DNA of 38,705 bases, taken from positions 1 to 38,705 of the forward strand of contig DGXM01000093.1 of the NCBI GenBank assembly GCA_002396325.1, in the 5' to 3' direction. This DNA is from Treponema sp. UBA4232 (GTDB lineage: Bacteria > Spirochaetota > Spirochaetia > Treponematales > Treponemataceae). The notes beneath the pieces are model-generated. The model saw only the letters and a list, made by a program, of their open reading frames with translations, made no database searches and was not told the origin of the DNA. The position numbers were made by a program, and so were the translations under genes. Shown here one piece after another: positions 1 through 7,953 of this stretch. Position 1 is the stretch's first letter. Every line of letters begins with the position of its first letter.

Positions 1-3
1 CAA

Positions 4-897
4 TCAGATTTTTTTATATTTCTTGGGTGCCGATTCAACCCCTGTGAGCCTGTCGATTATGATGCTCACTTCCTCAATGAGTATGCCGGTCTTCTTTTCA
101 ATGTTATCTATTATATACTGCTGCAGATTGTGAATCAGTCCCGTAAGCTGCTTTCCGAACGGCACGTCAACTGTGAGAATCAGCTTGTATCCACGGGAGT
201 CGGTCTTGATTGTGAGTTTTTTCACGTGGATGTCCTCGTTGTATTCACTCACGCAGTGGAGCACCATCTGTGTCACGGCGGCCTCGGAAATCTCAAGTCT
301 TCCCCTTTTGCTGAATTCCGGGGTCACGATTGATTTTTCCGAAAGCGTGGAATCGTTCCTGTTCGTGAACCTGAGTTTTCCCTTTGTAAGGAATTCCTGT
401 ATGGATTTCACGAAAATCTGCGGGTAGCTCTTTTTTATTTCTATCGACGGCACAGGAATCACATGCTTTCCTTCTACCGTGCGGCTCTGTATGGCCTTCT
501 GTATTTCCTCTTCGGTGGCTATGTCCTTTATGTTGATTATCTTCTCGGGAGGCGGAAGCTGAAGACGTTCAGCAATCATCTTGACCATCTTTTCGCTTGT
601 GCCGATTATGAGGATTTTTTTTATCTTCTGCTTTCTGAGCATGCGGGCCACTTCGTCACGGTGCTCTTTGTCGTCGAACAGGGCGATTCTAACCGCACCC
701 ATATAAGTCTTTTCGTGCTTCGCCGTGCGGCCTGCAAGGATTTTGTCATCCTGAATCAAAAGACCATCGTCAATGATTGCATTGATTCCGTATTTTTGAG
801 CCAACAGCTTCGCCCTGAAGCTTTTTCCTGTTCCGCTTGCACCTACCAGAGCCGAGACACTCACACCCTGGCGGAAAAGATTTGTCAACACACCCAT
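4..897 (-). CDS. P-loop protein with C-terminal Asp23/Gls24-like domain
   Basis: Unnamed spirochete-type protein of 297 residues. The N-terminus carries a clear Walker A motif (GASGTGKS, about residues 20-27), so nucleotide binding is likely. The middle (about 85-130) is alpha/beta with a run resembling a second nucleotide-handling lobe. The C-terminal 90 residues (about 195-285: LEISEAAVTQMVLHCV, then VDVPFGKQL and IDNIEKKTGI) look like an Asp23/Gls24 (DUF322) domain, a family tied to envelope association and alkaline shock in Gram-positive bacteria. Start is ATG at 897; a GAGAG lies upstream at an unusually long distance. It lies just downstream of rluA on the same strand and has its own promoter inside the 3' end of that gene. 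Substrate and role are unknown; the domain pairing is what is seen, any envelope role is inference. Confidence 0.7.
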   Translation of the reverse strand: MGVLTNLFRQGVSVSALVGASGTGKSFRAKLLAQKYGINAIIDDGLLIQDDKILAGRTAKHEKTYMGAVRIALFDDKEHRDEVARMLRKQKIKKILIIGTSEKMVKMIAERLQLPPPEKIINIKDIATEEEIQKAIQSRTVEGKHVIPVPSIEIKKSYPQIFVKSIQEFLTKGKLRFTNRNDSTLSEKSIVTPEFSKRGRLEISEAAVTQMVLHCVSEYNEDIHVKKLTIKTDSRGYKLILTVDVPFGKQLTGLIHNLQQYIIDNIEKKTGILIEEVSIIIDRLTGVESAPKKYKKI

Positions 898-924
898 AAT
901 TCTTTTTTCTCTCGTGACCTGTTA

Positions 925-1923
925 CTATATTATAAGTTGTCCATCCCAATTTATCAAGGAAAAAGAAATAAATTTTTCAAATTCAGCGGGAAGAGGAGCT
1001 GTGAGTTCGTCGGGGAGTCCAAGCGGATTGTCTTTCGGGAATGAAAGCCGTGATGCATGAAGAAAAAATGATGCAGACCCGTCATCAAGGAAAAGTTTTC
1101 TTCCTCCGTATGCGCTGTCACCCAAAAGCGGATGTCCGTGGTGGGAACTCTGGCACCTTATCTGATGTTTTTTTCCGGTAAGGATGTCGAACTGCGAAAG
1201 CGTCACGTCATTTCCCCTGTAAGTTCCGTAGGCGAGAGGGCGTGCCGTAGTGACCGCTTCTGTAAATCCTTTTGCAATGCGCACCGTCTTGAATCCTCCT
1301 CCTGTCTCAGAAGGGGATGTGTCTATGCTGTCGTGCCATTCCTCTGTCCGGGAAAGCCGTCCCTGTATTATTCCCACGTAGTTTTTTTTGATTGTGTGAA
1401 TCTTGATGTTTTCCGAAAACCAGTGCGCCCCCAGTATACTCTGCGAAAATGCGAGAAGGCCGGTTGTGTTCCTGTCCAGCCTGTGAAGCGGAGCAGTCCT
1501 GAACGAGAGGGAAGAGTCGCCTTCGCCCCTGTACAGGGAAGACACAATGTCTGCAAGGCTCTTTTCTCCCGGTGAGGAGGACTGCACGGAAATTCCCCTG
1601 GGTTTGTTTATCACGAGGATATGCTTGTTGGAGAAAACCACTTCGGGTCGGTCTTTTTCCGATGAATCATGTTCCGTATTTTCAGTCTTTGCGTCCACGG
1701 ACTTTTTTTCAGCTTCTTCAAGAAGAAATGCCGCTATGGAGATTTTGTCGCCCTCGCAGACTTTGTCGGAACCGTCGCTTTTTTTTCCATTGAGCGTGAT
1801 GAGTTTTTTTCTTAGTGCCTGATGGATTCCCACGCCCTGCGAATCCTTGAAGATTACCTTTAAAACTTTGTCAAGCCGTCTGGAATTGTCGCCTGAACCT
1901 GCCGTAAATGTTAGAAACTCCAT
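925..1923 (-). CDS. RluA-family 23S rRNA/tRNA pseudouridine synthase
   Basis: Isomerises specific uridines in structured RNA to pseudouridine. An S4-type RNA-binding domain occupies about residues 14-70 (RRLDKVLK ... LITLNGKK). A charged, lysine/glutamate-rich linker follows (about 70-95), then the catalytic domain with the family signature HRLDRNTTGLLAF (about 148-160), which contains the catalytic aspartate, and a KKHQIR motif further on. Length 332 is normal for RluA/RluC/RluD. Which uridine it modifies cannot be told. ATG at 1923 has no Shine-Dalgarno site; a -10 box ends 7 bases upstream, so the mRNA may be leaderless. It is transcribed divergently from the DUF212/Rnf-like operon with only 71 bases between the two start codons. 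Confidence 0.88.
   Translation of the reverse strand: MEFLTFTAGSGDNSRRLDKVLKVIFKDSQGVGIHQALRKKLITLNGKKSDGSDKVCEGDKISIAAFLLEEAEKKSVDAKTENTEHDSSEKDRPEVVFSNKHILVINKPRGISVQSSSPGEKSLADIVSSLYRGEGDSSLSFRTAPLHRLDRNTTGLLAFSQSILGAHWFSENIKIHTIKKNYVGIIQGRLSRTEEWHDSIDTSPSETGGGFKTVRIAKGFTEAVTTARPLAYGTYRGNDVTLSQFDILTGKKHQIRCQSSHHGHPLLGDSAYGGRKLFLDDGSASFFLHASRLSFPKDNPLGLPDELTAPLPAEFEKFISFSLINWDGQLII
929..957 (-). promoter_or_regulatory. Sigma-70-type promoter of the P-loop/Asp23 gene
   Basis: On the minus strand TTGATA (952-957) and TATAAT (929-934) are separated by exactly 17 bases. The box overlaps the last codons of the upstream rluA-type gene and lies 31 bases before the ATG at 897, predicting a short untranslated leader. 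Confidence 0.55.
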
Positions 1924-1930
1924 AATTGAT

Positions 1931-1936
1931 ATTATA
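1931..1936 (-). promoter_or_regulatory. -10 box of rluA-type gene, 7 bases from ATG
   Basis: Minus strand TATAAT, then ATCAATT, then the ATG at 1923. The hexamer about 17 bases further upstream (TAGCAC) is a poor -35. Spacing implies transcription starts at or next to the A of the start codon. Confidence 0.45.
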
Positions 1937-1960
1937 GTACAAAAAAATCGCCTGTGCTAC

Positions 1961-1988
1961 TAGACAAAACTTTTTAATAGGGTAAAAT
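1961..1988 (+). promoter_or_regulatory. Promoter of the DUF212/Rnf-like operon
   Basis: TAGACA (1961-1966) and TAAAAT (1983-1988) with a 16-base spacer, followed by six bases and the ATG at 1995. The six bases AGAGGT look like a Shine-Dalgarno core but abut the start codon, too close to work as one, so a leaderless message is the simpler reading. Confidence 0.45.
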
Positions 1989-1994
1989 AGAGGT

Positions 1995-2471
1995 ATGTCA
2001 GATGCAAGAGAACAAATAGTTTCATTTATAAAAAATCCTGTATTGCTGTCTTGTATTTGCAGCTGGTTTTCCGCTCAGTTGATTAAGACGCTCATTAAGC
2101 TGTTTTCGGGAAAAGTCAAAAGCATAGGTGAGTTGTTCGAACTTTTGCTTTGGCGTACCGGCAGTATGCCCTCAAGCCATGCGTCTATGGTGGCGTCTCT
2201 ATGCACTTCCATAGGACTCAGATCGGGGATTGACAGCGATGTGTTCGTTCTTTCTCTGGGGTTTTTTCTTGTCACTATCAGGGATGCGGTCGGAGTGAGG
2301 CGTGCAAACGGAATACAGGCCAGGATGATTAATATGATCGGGCGGAAGCTCTCGGAAAAGAATGTGGTGGAATTCACTCCCATCAAAGAAGTCCAGGGCC
2401 ACACGCCGTTGGAGGTTGCTATGGGGTGCTTGCTGGGGATAAGCATAGGGGTCGCCTTTAGCGTGCTGTGA
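1995..2471 (+). CDS. DUF212 / YuiD-type divergent PAP2 membrane protein
   Basis: A 158-residue small integral membrane protein of the DUF212 group, described as distantly related to acid phosphatase/vanadium haloperoxidase (PAP2) enzymes. Seen motifs are GSMPSSHA (about 56-63), an aspartate in the third hydrophobic segment (IRDAVGVRRANGIQAR, about 95-110) and GHTPLEVAMGCLLGISIG at the C-terminus, matching the usual GHT(P)xEVxxG ending. The phosphohydrolase substrate, if any, is unknown; a lipid phosphate is a guess from the fold. It is the first gene of a long operon, one base before the next start codon, with rnf-like genes further down. Confidence 0.85.
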   Translation: MSDAREQIVSFIKNPVLLSCICSWFSAQLIKTLIKLFSGKVKSIGELFELLLWRTGSMPSSHASMVASLCTSIGLRSGIDSDVFVLSLGFFLVTIRDAVGVRRANGIQARMINMIGRKLSEKNVVEFTPIKEVQGHTPLEVAMGCLLGISIGVAFSVL

Positions 2472-2472
2472 T

Positions 2473-3879
2473 ATGAAATTTAAGGTGAGTTTTTTTATTA
2501 CATTTGCCATATATCTCACGGTGGGAATCTGTCTTTTTGCATTCAGAAGCATGCCTGTGGCAAGAATCTGGACAAATTACTCGGTTCTTTATGTTGATTC
2601 CTCAGTACAGGAAGCCACGGTTCTTTTTTATCTTGAACAGGCAGGCTGCCGCGATGTCATTTCTCTTTCTCAGCAGAGGGTGCCGACGACTTCGGTCTAT
2701 ACTCCCGTAATGCCTGTCGATTCATCCTATCTTACGAGCCGTCTTTCCTATTTCAAGGATGAGTCTTCCCGCTACCAGCTTTTCTACATTCCGGAGCAGT
2801 ATCAGGAAGAGGCTGGAACCGCCCTGCAGCTGCTCGTTAAAGGAACCGGTGCTCATGCAGGCCTGGATGGTACGGAGCAGTATCCCTGGGCTGTGCCTCT
2901 TGTGTGCGTCCTCACTTTCATCGTGCTTTTCCTTGCATCGAAAAAGAAGTCGGTGTTTCTGGTGCCGTCGGTTTTTCCGCTCATGCTTTCCTTCTCGCAG
3001 CCTTTTTACGTGGTGGCGGCGGCGGTCTGCCTTTCGCTTCTTGCACTTTATCTCATAAACGGACTCTGGATCCGACGTAAATTTGCCTCTGCAATCTTCA
3101 GGAGCATTTACATCGACGTGCTGATTTTTGTGCCGATGGTTCTGCTTTTCAGTTCAGGCCTTCTTTACGGTTTCCTTGGATTGGGCATCTTTGCCGCCAT
3201 TACGCTTTCGTTTGTGCTGATGAAATTCATGCATGACTACCGCGAGTATAAGAGTGCATTTTCCTTCCTTCCCATTTTTTCCGCATGGCAGATTCCCGTG
3301 GTCTACAAGAGGACTGCAAAATGGCTGATTGGAGCCGTTCTTCCTGTATCTGCGCTGATTGCTCTTTTCCTCATTTCCACTATGGTTGCCCCCGCAGCGT
3401 CAATGAACGGTCTTTCGGTTCCTTCTCCTGTACAGAGCGGCGGGGAAATCAGGTCTCAGCTTCCGACAATCAGTGACTATTACGCATTGATGTGGCAGAT
3501 GGCGACCTTCCCGTACAAATCCCTGCACGAAGACAATTCAAAGCCTCCTGCAGACGGAGACAAAATAACCGTAAGCCATTTCATTGAGACTGAAAACGGT
3601 ATACAGAAAACGGAAGACACCTTGTTTACCTATAACGATAAATACAGAACTGGTCTGAAAAACCAAGTTAAAGAGCTTGATTACGGAGCCATAGAAAAAC
3701 TGATGATTTCCCAGGGAGAGTCTGTGCCTGTCGTGTACAGTACCGGAGCCGAAAGCAAGACTGATTCTCAGCACAACACTATGAATCTGATTCTTCTTTT
3801 CCTGGCAGCGGGAATTCCTTTGGTTTTGTATGGAGCCTATTTTGTAAACGGACGTAAGAAATATGAAAACAGTAAGTAA
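2473..3879 (+). CDS. Polytopic membrane protein of unknown function, coupled to rnfC
   Basis: I do not recognise a family for this 468-residue protein. One N-terminal hydrophobic segment (about 5-25) is followed by a roughly 110-residue soluble region with regular tyrosines, probably extracytoplasmic. Next come about six hydrophobic segments between residues 135 and 310, another soluble loop (about 325-425), and a last membrane segment (about 437-457) with a basic end. Its 3' end overlaps the rnfC start by 17 bases, so the two are probably translationally coupled. Position directly before rnfC, inside the same operon, makes it a candidate accessory or replacement subunit of the Rnf-like complex; this is inference from context only. 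No strong Shine-Dalgarno site precedes the ATG. Confidence 0.75.
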   Translation: MKFKVSFFITFAIYLTVGICLFAFRSMPVARIWTNYSVLYVDSSVQEATVLFYLEQAGCRDVISLSQQRVPTTSVYTPVMPVDSSYLTSRLSYFKDESSRYQLFYIPEQYQEEAGTALQLLVKGTGAHAGLDGTEQYPWAVPLVCVLTFIVLFLASKKKSVFLVPSVFPLMLSFSQPFYVVAAAVCLSLLALYLINGLWIRRKFASAIFRSIYIDVLIFVPMVLLFSSGLLYGFLGLGIFAAITLSFVLMKFMHDYREYKSAFSFLPIFSAWQIPVVYKRTAKWLIGAVLPVSALIALFLISTMVAPAASMNGLSVPSPVQSGGEIRSQLPTISDYYALMWQMATFPYKSLHEDNSKPPADGDKITVSHFIETENGIQKTEDTLFTYNDKYRTGLKNQVKELDYGAIEKLMISQGESVPVVYSTGAESKTDSQHNTMNLILLFLAAGIPLVLYGAYFVNGRKKYENSK

Positions 3880-5170
3880 TTTGGTGCAGAACAAAAAAGA
3901 AAAATTCGAGATTTCCGAGCGCTCGTTCCTTTCTCCTTGTGCTATTGTTCCCTTTAAGCATGCCCGGAATCTTTCATATACATGCATCGTAAAAGAGTAT
4001 GACAGGGTCACGGAAGGTCAGATTATCGGTCTTACAATGGACGAAAACACAAACGAGAAATCCTACATCCATTCGCCTGTTCCCGGAATGGTGCAGTCCA
4101 TCGAAGAGTGCTTTCTGCCTGACGGAACAAAGGGAGCCTGCGCAAAAATCCGTGTGGAGGGAGCCTTTTCATATCTGGGAAAAAATCTTCCTCCAAGTGA
4201 ATGGCAGTGGTATTCCGCATCCGAGCTTCTTAATACAATCGCTGAAAAAGGAGTGGTCAACACATTCGGAAGCGGAGAAGATTTGTACCGGCAGATTGTG
4301 AGATGCAATGTTTCACAGGGAAGATTTGTGATTGTGCGTTTGTTCGACGATGATCCAAGCCATCAGACAGACACTTTCGTTGCAAGTCATTACACAAGAC
4401 AGGTGCTCGACGGGGTGCACATCGTTGCCCAGACTCTGAAGGCTCAGGGAATCATTTTTGCAGTGCCCCGTAAATCTTCCATTGAAATACCTGATGATGA
4501 ATTCGGAACTATGCCGGTTTTCACTCTGGAAGTGGATGTGCGCCGTTATCCTTCGGGGTTCAGGGAAAATCTGATTCATCTTATAAAAAAAGCATCAAAG
4601 ACGCCTGAACAGAAGATTTTTGACCGCGTGAGCAGATACAGCCTTTTCGTTGATCCGGAGACTCTTTATTCTGTATACGAGGCTGTCACTTTCGGAAAGC
4701 CTGTCGTTGAGACTTTCGTTCACGTTACAGGCTCCTGTCTTGCAAGTGCCGCAATGCTTAAAGTGAGGGTGGGTTCCACAATAAGGTCTCTCGTTGACCA
4801 GTGCGGAGGATTCAGATCCAAACCCGCGAAGATTATCGTAAACGGAATGGTGCAAGGCTCGGAAGTGATAGATCTCGATACGGCAATCACAAAGACCGTT
4901 AAATCAATAGCATTCGTGCCGAAAAAACAGCTCTGCGATCAGGTTGGAAGCACTTGCATCAGATGCGGAAAATGCCGTGCAATCTGCCCGGAGGAAATAT
5001 ACCCCGATCTTATGTACCGGCACACACTCGGTGGAAAACAGATTGGGCGCGATATGCTTAGAACCGCGACTTTGTGCTCAGGATGCGCTCTCTGCAATTC
5101 AATATGTCCGTCCAGACTGCCTTTGTGCCAGATAATCGCTGCTTTGAGGGATAAAAATGAAGATAACTGA
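3863..5170 (+). CDS. rnfC: RnfC-like electron transport subunit, degenerate nucleotide site
   Basis: Rnf complexes move electrons between ferredoxin and NAD while pumping Na+ or H+; RnfC is the peripheral NADH/FMN and iron-sulfur subunit. Here the N-terminal barrel (about 1-105) and a C-terminal ferredoxin-like domain are clear. The latter has two full 4Fe-4S sets: Cys365, 368, 371, 375 and Cys405, 408, 411, 415. In between, family motifs are eroded: the usual glycine-rich GGAAFPT loop reads NTFGSGEDL (about 133-141), and the usual NGAECEPY reads RLFDDDPSH (about 159-167). Length 435 is close to short RnfC proteins. It overlaps both neighbours (17 bases upstream, 14 downstream). NADH oxidation by this subunit is therefore doubtful; iron-sulfur electron transfer remains plausible. 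Confidence 0.82.
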   Translation: MKTVSNLVQNKKEKFEISERSFLSPCAIVPFKHARNLSYTCIVKEYDRVTEGQIIGLTMDENTNEKSYIHSPVPGMVQSIEECFLPDGTKGACAKIRVEGAFSYLGKNLPPSEWQWYSASELLNTIAEKGVVNTFGSGEDLYRQIVRCNVSQGRFVIVRLFDDDPSHQTDTFVASHYTRQVLDGVHIVAQTLKAQGIIFAVPRKSSIEIPDDEFGTMPVFTLEVDVRRYPSGFRENLIHLIKKASKTPEQKIFDRVSRYSLFVDPETLYSVYEAVTFGKPVVETFVHVTGSCLASAAMLKVRVGSTIRSLVDQCGGFRSKPAKIIVNGMVQGSEVIDLDTAITKTVKSIAFVPKKQLCDQVGSTCIRCGKCRAICPEEIYPDLMYRHTLGGKQIGRDMLRTATLCSGCALCNSICPSRLPLCQIIAALRDKNEDN

Positions 5171-6245
5171 TTTATTTGAAAAAAAAGAAAAGGCTCCTGA
5201 AGTAAGACCCTATGCCTACATAACTCCTTCCATCGGCAACATCAGGACCGGGATACTCGTTCTTATGGTTCCCCAGATTGCGATGCTGTTTGTGACTCAT
5301 TCCTATTCATCTTTATTTGTTCTGCTTGCGGCGGTCGTGGCTTCAATGGCGGGCGAGACCCTGAATATGCTCATTACAAAGTCACACCGTTTTGAGATTA
5401 TGTCCCCGTTGCTTCAGGGAATCATCACAGGTCTTCTTCTGCCTCAGGGGTATTCAGTCTATGCCGTGTTTTTCATAACTCTTGTATCCATGCTTCTCTG
5501 CAAGTATGCATTCGGAGGAGGGGCATCCACCTGGGTGAATTCTGCCGCAGTGGCCGTTGCGGTGGCCTATATGCTCAACACTGGAAAATTCCCGGTGCAG
5601 ACACTCTCGCTTGACGTGCTTCAATCAAAAAATGCGGCCTTGAATCTCATTCAGGATCCGTCATTTTCAATGGTTCCGCTTGATTCTGCCGTCACGTCTT
5701 TCCTGAACAGAACTGTATTCCACTTTTTCGGAATCGTCATTCCCGAAGGATACGTTTCTCTTTTCTGGGACACAGGCTCTGCCATTCCTGCATTCCGCTT
5801 CAATCTGATAACCATGATTTCTTCCATAATCCTTATTTCACTTGATCTTGTGGACATCTGGATTCCTGCTGTCTTCCTTGCTGTTTATGCCGTTCTGGTG
5901 AGACTTTGCGGCCCTCTTCTTCTGGGCGGAGGTTTCATGCAGGGCGACGTGATTATGGCTGTCCTCACAAGCGGCACACTTTTCTCAACCCTGTATATGC
6001 TGCAGTGGTTCGGAACAATCCCCGTGACTCTGCCTGGAAAAATGGTGTACGGTGCCATATCTGGAATCTTTGCCTTCCTGATCATGGGATGCGGAAACTC
6101 GTCTGTGGGATATGCGTTTATGGTGCTCATCGTGAATCTGATTTCTTCCATGATTCAGGTGTTCGAAAGTCACCGTGTCCGTATGAAGATTGAAAACGTG
6201 CTTGTGCCGAGAATGAATGCAATAAAGGAGGCGGGAAATGTCTGA
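5157..6245 (+). CDS. rnfD: RnfD-like membrane subunit
   Basis: RnfD is a membrane subunit that normally carries covalently bound FMN on a threonine within an (S/T)GAT motif. This 362-residue protein has the expected placement of about nine hydrophobic segments and recognisable family landmarks: PSIGNIRTGILVLMVP near residue 25, QGIITGLLLPQG near 92 and KYAFGGGASTWVNSAAVAVAVAY near 118, where the family usually has FGG...NPA. The flavin site is not canonical: the nearest match is DSAVTSFLN near residue 180, keeping Ser and Thr but not Gly-Ala. GAGGG 7 bases before the ATG is a good ribosome site. It overlaps rnfC and rnfG by 14 and 8 bases, so it is clearly part of the cluster. Confidence 0.76.
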   Translation: MKITDLFEKKEKAPEVRPYAYITPSIGNIRTGILVLMVPQIAMLFVTHSYSSLFVLLAAVVASMAGETLNMLITKSHRFEIMSPLLQGIITGLLLPQGYSVYAVFFITLVSMLLCKYAFGGGASTWVNSAAVAVAVAYMLNTGKFPVQTLSLDVLQSKNAALNLIQDPSFSMVPLDSAVTSFLNRTVFHFFGIVIPEGYVSLFWDTGSAIPAFRFNLITMISSIILISLDLVDIWIPAVFLAVYAVLVRLCGPLLLGGGFMQGDVIMAVLTSGTLFSTLYMLQWFGTIPVTLPGKMVYGAISGIFAFLIMGCGNSSVGYAFMVLIVNLISSMIQVFESHRVRMKIENVLVPRMNAIKEAGNV

Positions 6246-6768
6246 TTCAATCGAGACGAAAGAAGAACTGAATGACGCAGAGATGAACGAAGTAAACAAA
6301 ACCCGTCTCATTAGATTCGGAATCTTTTCTCTGGTTGTACTTGTTTTATTCGGCATATTGTCGCTCTTCAATTTCCTTACAAGGAGCAAATGGGAAAAAG
6401 GCCTCAGACTTCAGGTTCAGACAGTCCTGGATGCTCACGGTGAAACCTGTTCGGTTGGCGAGATTCTGAAACTCCACACAGGACTTGCCGCGGGATGTGC
6501 TGTCTATGAATTGTCTGGCGGTGAAAGGGACGGATGCCATGCTGTAATCATAAGAGTGGCCACATTCTACGGTCCAATGCCGGCGGTATACATTTACGAT
6601 TCAAAAAAAGAGCAGTGTGATTTCATTGCGTTTGCCACATTGGAAGGAAGAGCCAAGACTGCAATCGAGTCGCTTTCCAAACCTTCACAGGTATCCTACT
6701 GGGCCAGACGCATACCGAAGATAATGTCTACCGTGGAGTCGGATTCAAAGGAGGCTGCAAATGAATAA
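6238..6768 (+). CDS. rnfG: RnfG-like subunit lacking the flavinylation motif
   Basis: A 176-residue protein with a charged cytoplasmic N-terminus, one membrane anchor (about 27-48) and a C-terminal extracytoplasmic domain. Order (D, G, E, A), size and topology match RnfG, whose outer domain normally ends with an SGAT motif carrying covalent FMN. Here the domain includes FYGPMPAVYIYD (about 105-116), resembling the family's GYGG...V.D strand, but it stops without any SGAT-like sequence. The call rests mainly on gene order and topology; it may be a truncated or repurposed RnfG. GGAGG precedes the ATG, and it overlaps rnfD and rnfE by 8 bases each. Confidence 0.62.
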   Translation: MSDSIETKEELNDAEMNEVNKTRLIRFGIFSLVVLVLFGILSLFNFLTRSKWEKGLRLQVQTVLDAHGETCSVGEILKLHTGLAAGCAVYELSGGERDGCHAVIIRVATFYGPMPAVYIYDSKKEQCDFIAFATLEGRAKTAIESLSKPSQVSYWARRIPKIMSTVESDSKEAANE

Positions 6769-7405
6769 AAATATTTTTATGTATCTTTCCGTGGCTCTCA
6801 TACTTCTCATTCCGTTTCCCGGCAGATTCGCATATGGTCTTGTCGCTGTGATTCAGCTCAACATCCTGTTGATTTCAGGTCTTGCTTTCCGCGAGCTGCT
6901 TGTGCGTCTCAAAATGGAAGAACTTCAGTCCCAGCTGATTTGCATACTTCTCATTTTCCTGAGCATCCTTTTCAAACTGATTCTTACCGCGGTTTCTCCC
7001 GTGATGGCTCTTACCACAGGATATGCCATGTATATGCCGGCGGTGAGCGTGTTTGTATTGACTCAGCTTTTTGACAAACAGACTGTACCGCTGATTATCT
7101 GCATTCAAAGGACTATGAAAAAGTCTCTGTCAGTGTCTTTGGTTATGCTTGCGATTTTTCTGGTCCGTGATTTGATTGGATACGGTACCGTGACATTCCC
7201 ATCGTCATCAGGGCTTGCGGCAGTCAAAATCATTCCGTGGGCTGAGGAAAGCAGTTCGGTCGGCGTATTCGTTGCTTCAATACCTGCGGCGCTTATTATC
7301 ATCGGTCTGCTTTTGATTTTGTTCAGTATTGTTCAGACGCACAGAAGTTTAAAGAATATTCCGGTTCAGGCTTCTAAGGAGAATACAGATGCTGATGTTG
7401 AATGA
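6761..7405 (+). CDS. rnfE: RnfE-like membrane subunit
   Basis: A 214-residue protein with six predicted membrane segments, in the rnfE position of the cluster. RnfE and RnfA are homologous inverted subunits that together hold a [2Fe-2S] cluster in the membrane through two cysteines each. Here the first membrane segment has no cysteine (first Cys is 61), and the second site, normally NC after PLI, reads VPLIICIQRT with Cys114 shifted by two. Family resemblance is therefore moderate: the PLI turn, the FLVRDLIGYGTV segment (about 133-144) and overall topology support it. An ideal GGAGG Shine-Dalgarno site and an 8-base overlap with rnfG tie it to the operon. Confidence 0.66.
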   Translation: MNKNIFMYLSVALILLIPFPGRFAYGLVAVIQLNILLISGLAFRELLVRLKMEELQSQLICILLIFLSILFKLILTAVSPVMALTTGYAMYMPAVSVFVLTQLFDKQTVPLIICIQRTMKKSLSVSLVMLAIFLVRDLIGYGTVTFPSSSGLAAVKIIPWAEESSSVGVFVASIPAALIIIGLLLILFSIVQTHRSLKNIPVQASKENTDADVE

Positions 7406-7949
7406 TTTTGTTTATTATATGATTTACGGCTCTGCAATACTTCTTTACGGAGTCGGTCTGAACAAAGCCGTGCGTTCAAGCAAAAAGCCGCACAATCTTC
7501 TCGTTGACTGCATCAAAATGCTGATTACAGTTTTGGCCGCGTCGATTTTCACATTCCTCATTTCCTCCCAGCTGATAAAAATCGGTATGACAGAGATTTT
7601 TCCTTTTGTCGCTGTGCTTATGGTGCTGCTGGTTTCCGTATTTATGGAACTTGTGCTGCGCCTTCAGTCAAGGGCAACAATTTCTGAATATGCAGTGTCC
7701 GTGATGTGTGTGCTTCTGAGCATCAGCGAAAGCGTGTCATTGTTTGAGTGCATCCTCATTTCGACTTATTCTGTGCTTTCTTGTTTTGTCTGCATACCGT
7801 TTTTGTATGCTTTGCGCAAGAGAAGTGAAATCAACCGCCCGAATGCCAATATGCGCAATATGAGTCTTCTTTTCATCAGTATGGCCATAATAATCATAAT
7901 GGTGATGGCATGGAATGTTTCATGGCTGAATCCGGGGGTGCTTAAATAG
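7389..7949 (+). CDS. rnfA: RnfA-like membrane subunit
   Basis: A 186-residue protein with six hydrophobic segments and RnfA-like spacing. The stretch that in RnfA reads LGICPFLGVSKK reads YGVGLNKAVRSSKK (about 20-33), so the first cluster cysteine is absent. The second, in the segment around SVMCVLLS, is kept as Cys107. The end ISMAIIIIMVMAW resembles the last membrane helix of the family. Starts at ATG 7389 with AGGAG upstream and overlaps rnfE by 17 bases. No rnfB follows, although rnfB usually neighbours rnfA; the next gene encodes a GH57-fold protein. Confidence 0.66.
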   Translation: MLMLNDFVYYMIYGSAILLYGVGLNKAVRSSKKPHNLLVDCIKMLITVLAASIFTFLISSQLIKIGMTEIFPFVAVLMVLLVSVFMELVLRLQSRATISEYAVSVMCVLLSISESVSLFECILISTYSVLSCFVCIPFLYALRKRSEINRPNANMRNMSLLFISMAIIIIMVMAWNVSWLNPGVLK

Positions 7950-7953
7950 TTTT

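Noticed and set aside
463..1044. A 193-codon open frame on the plus strand
   Set aside because: It is antisense to the P-loop gene and the end of rluA, has no ribosome site, and its product has no domain-like pattern, while the minus-strand proteins have clear motifs.
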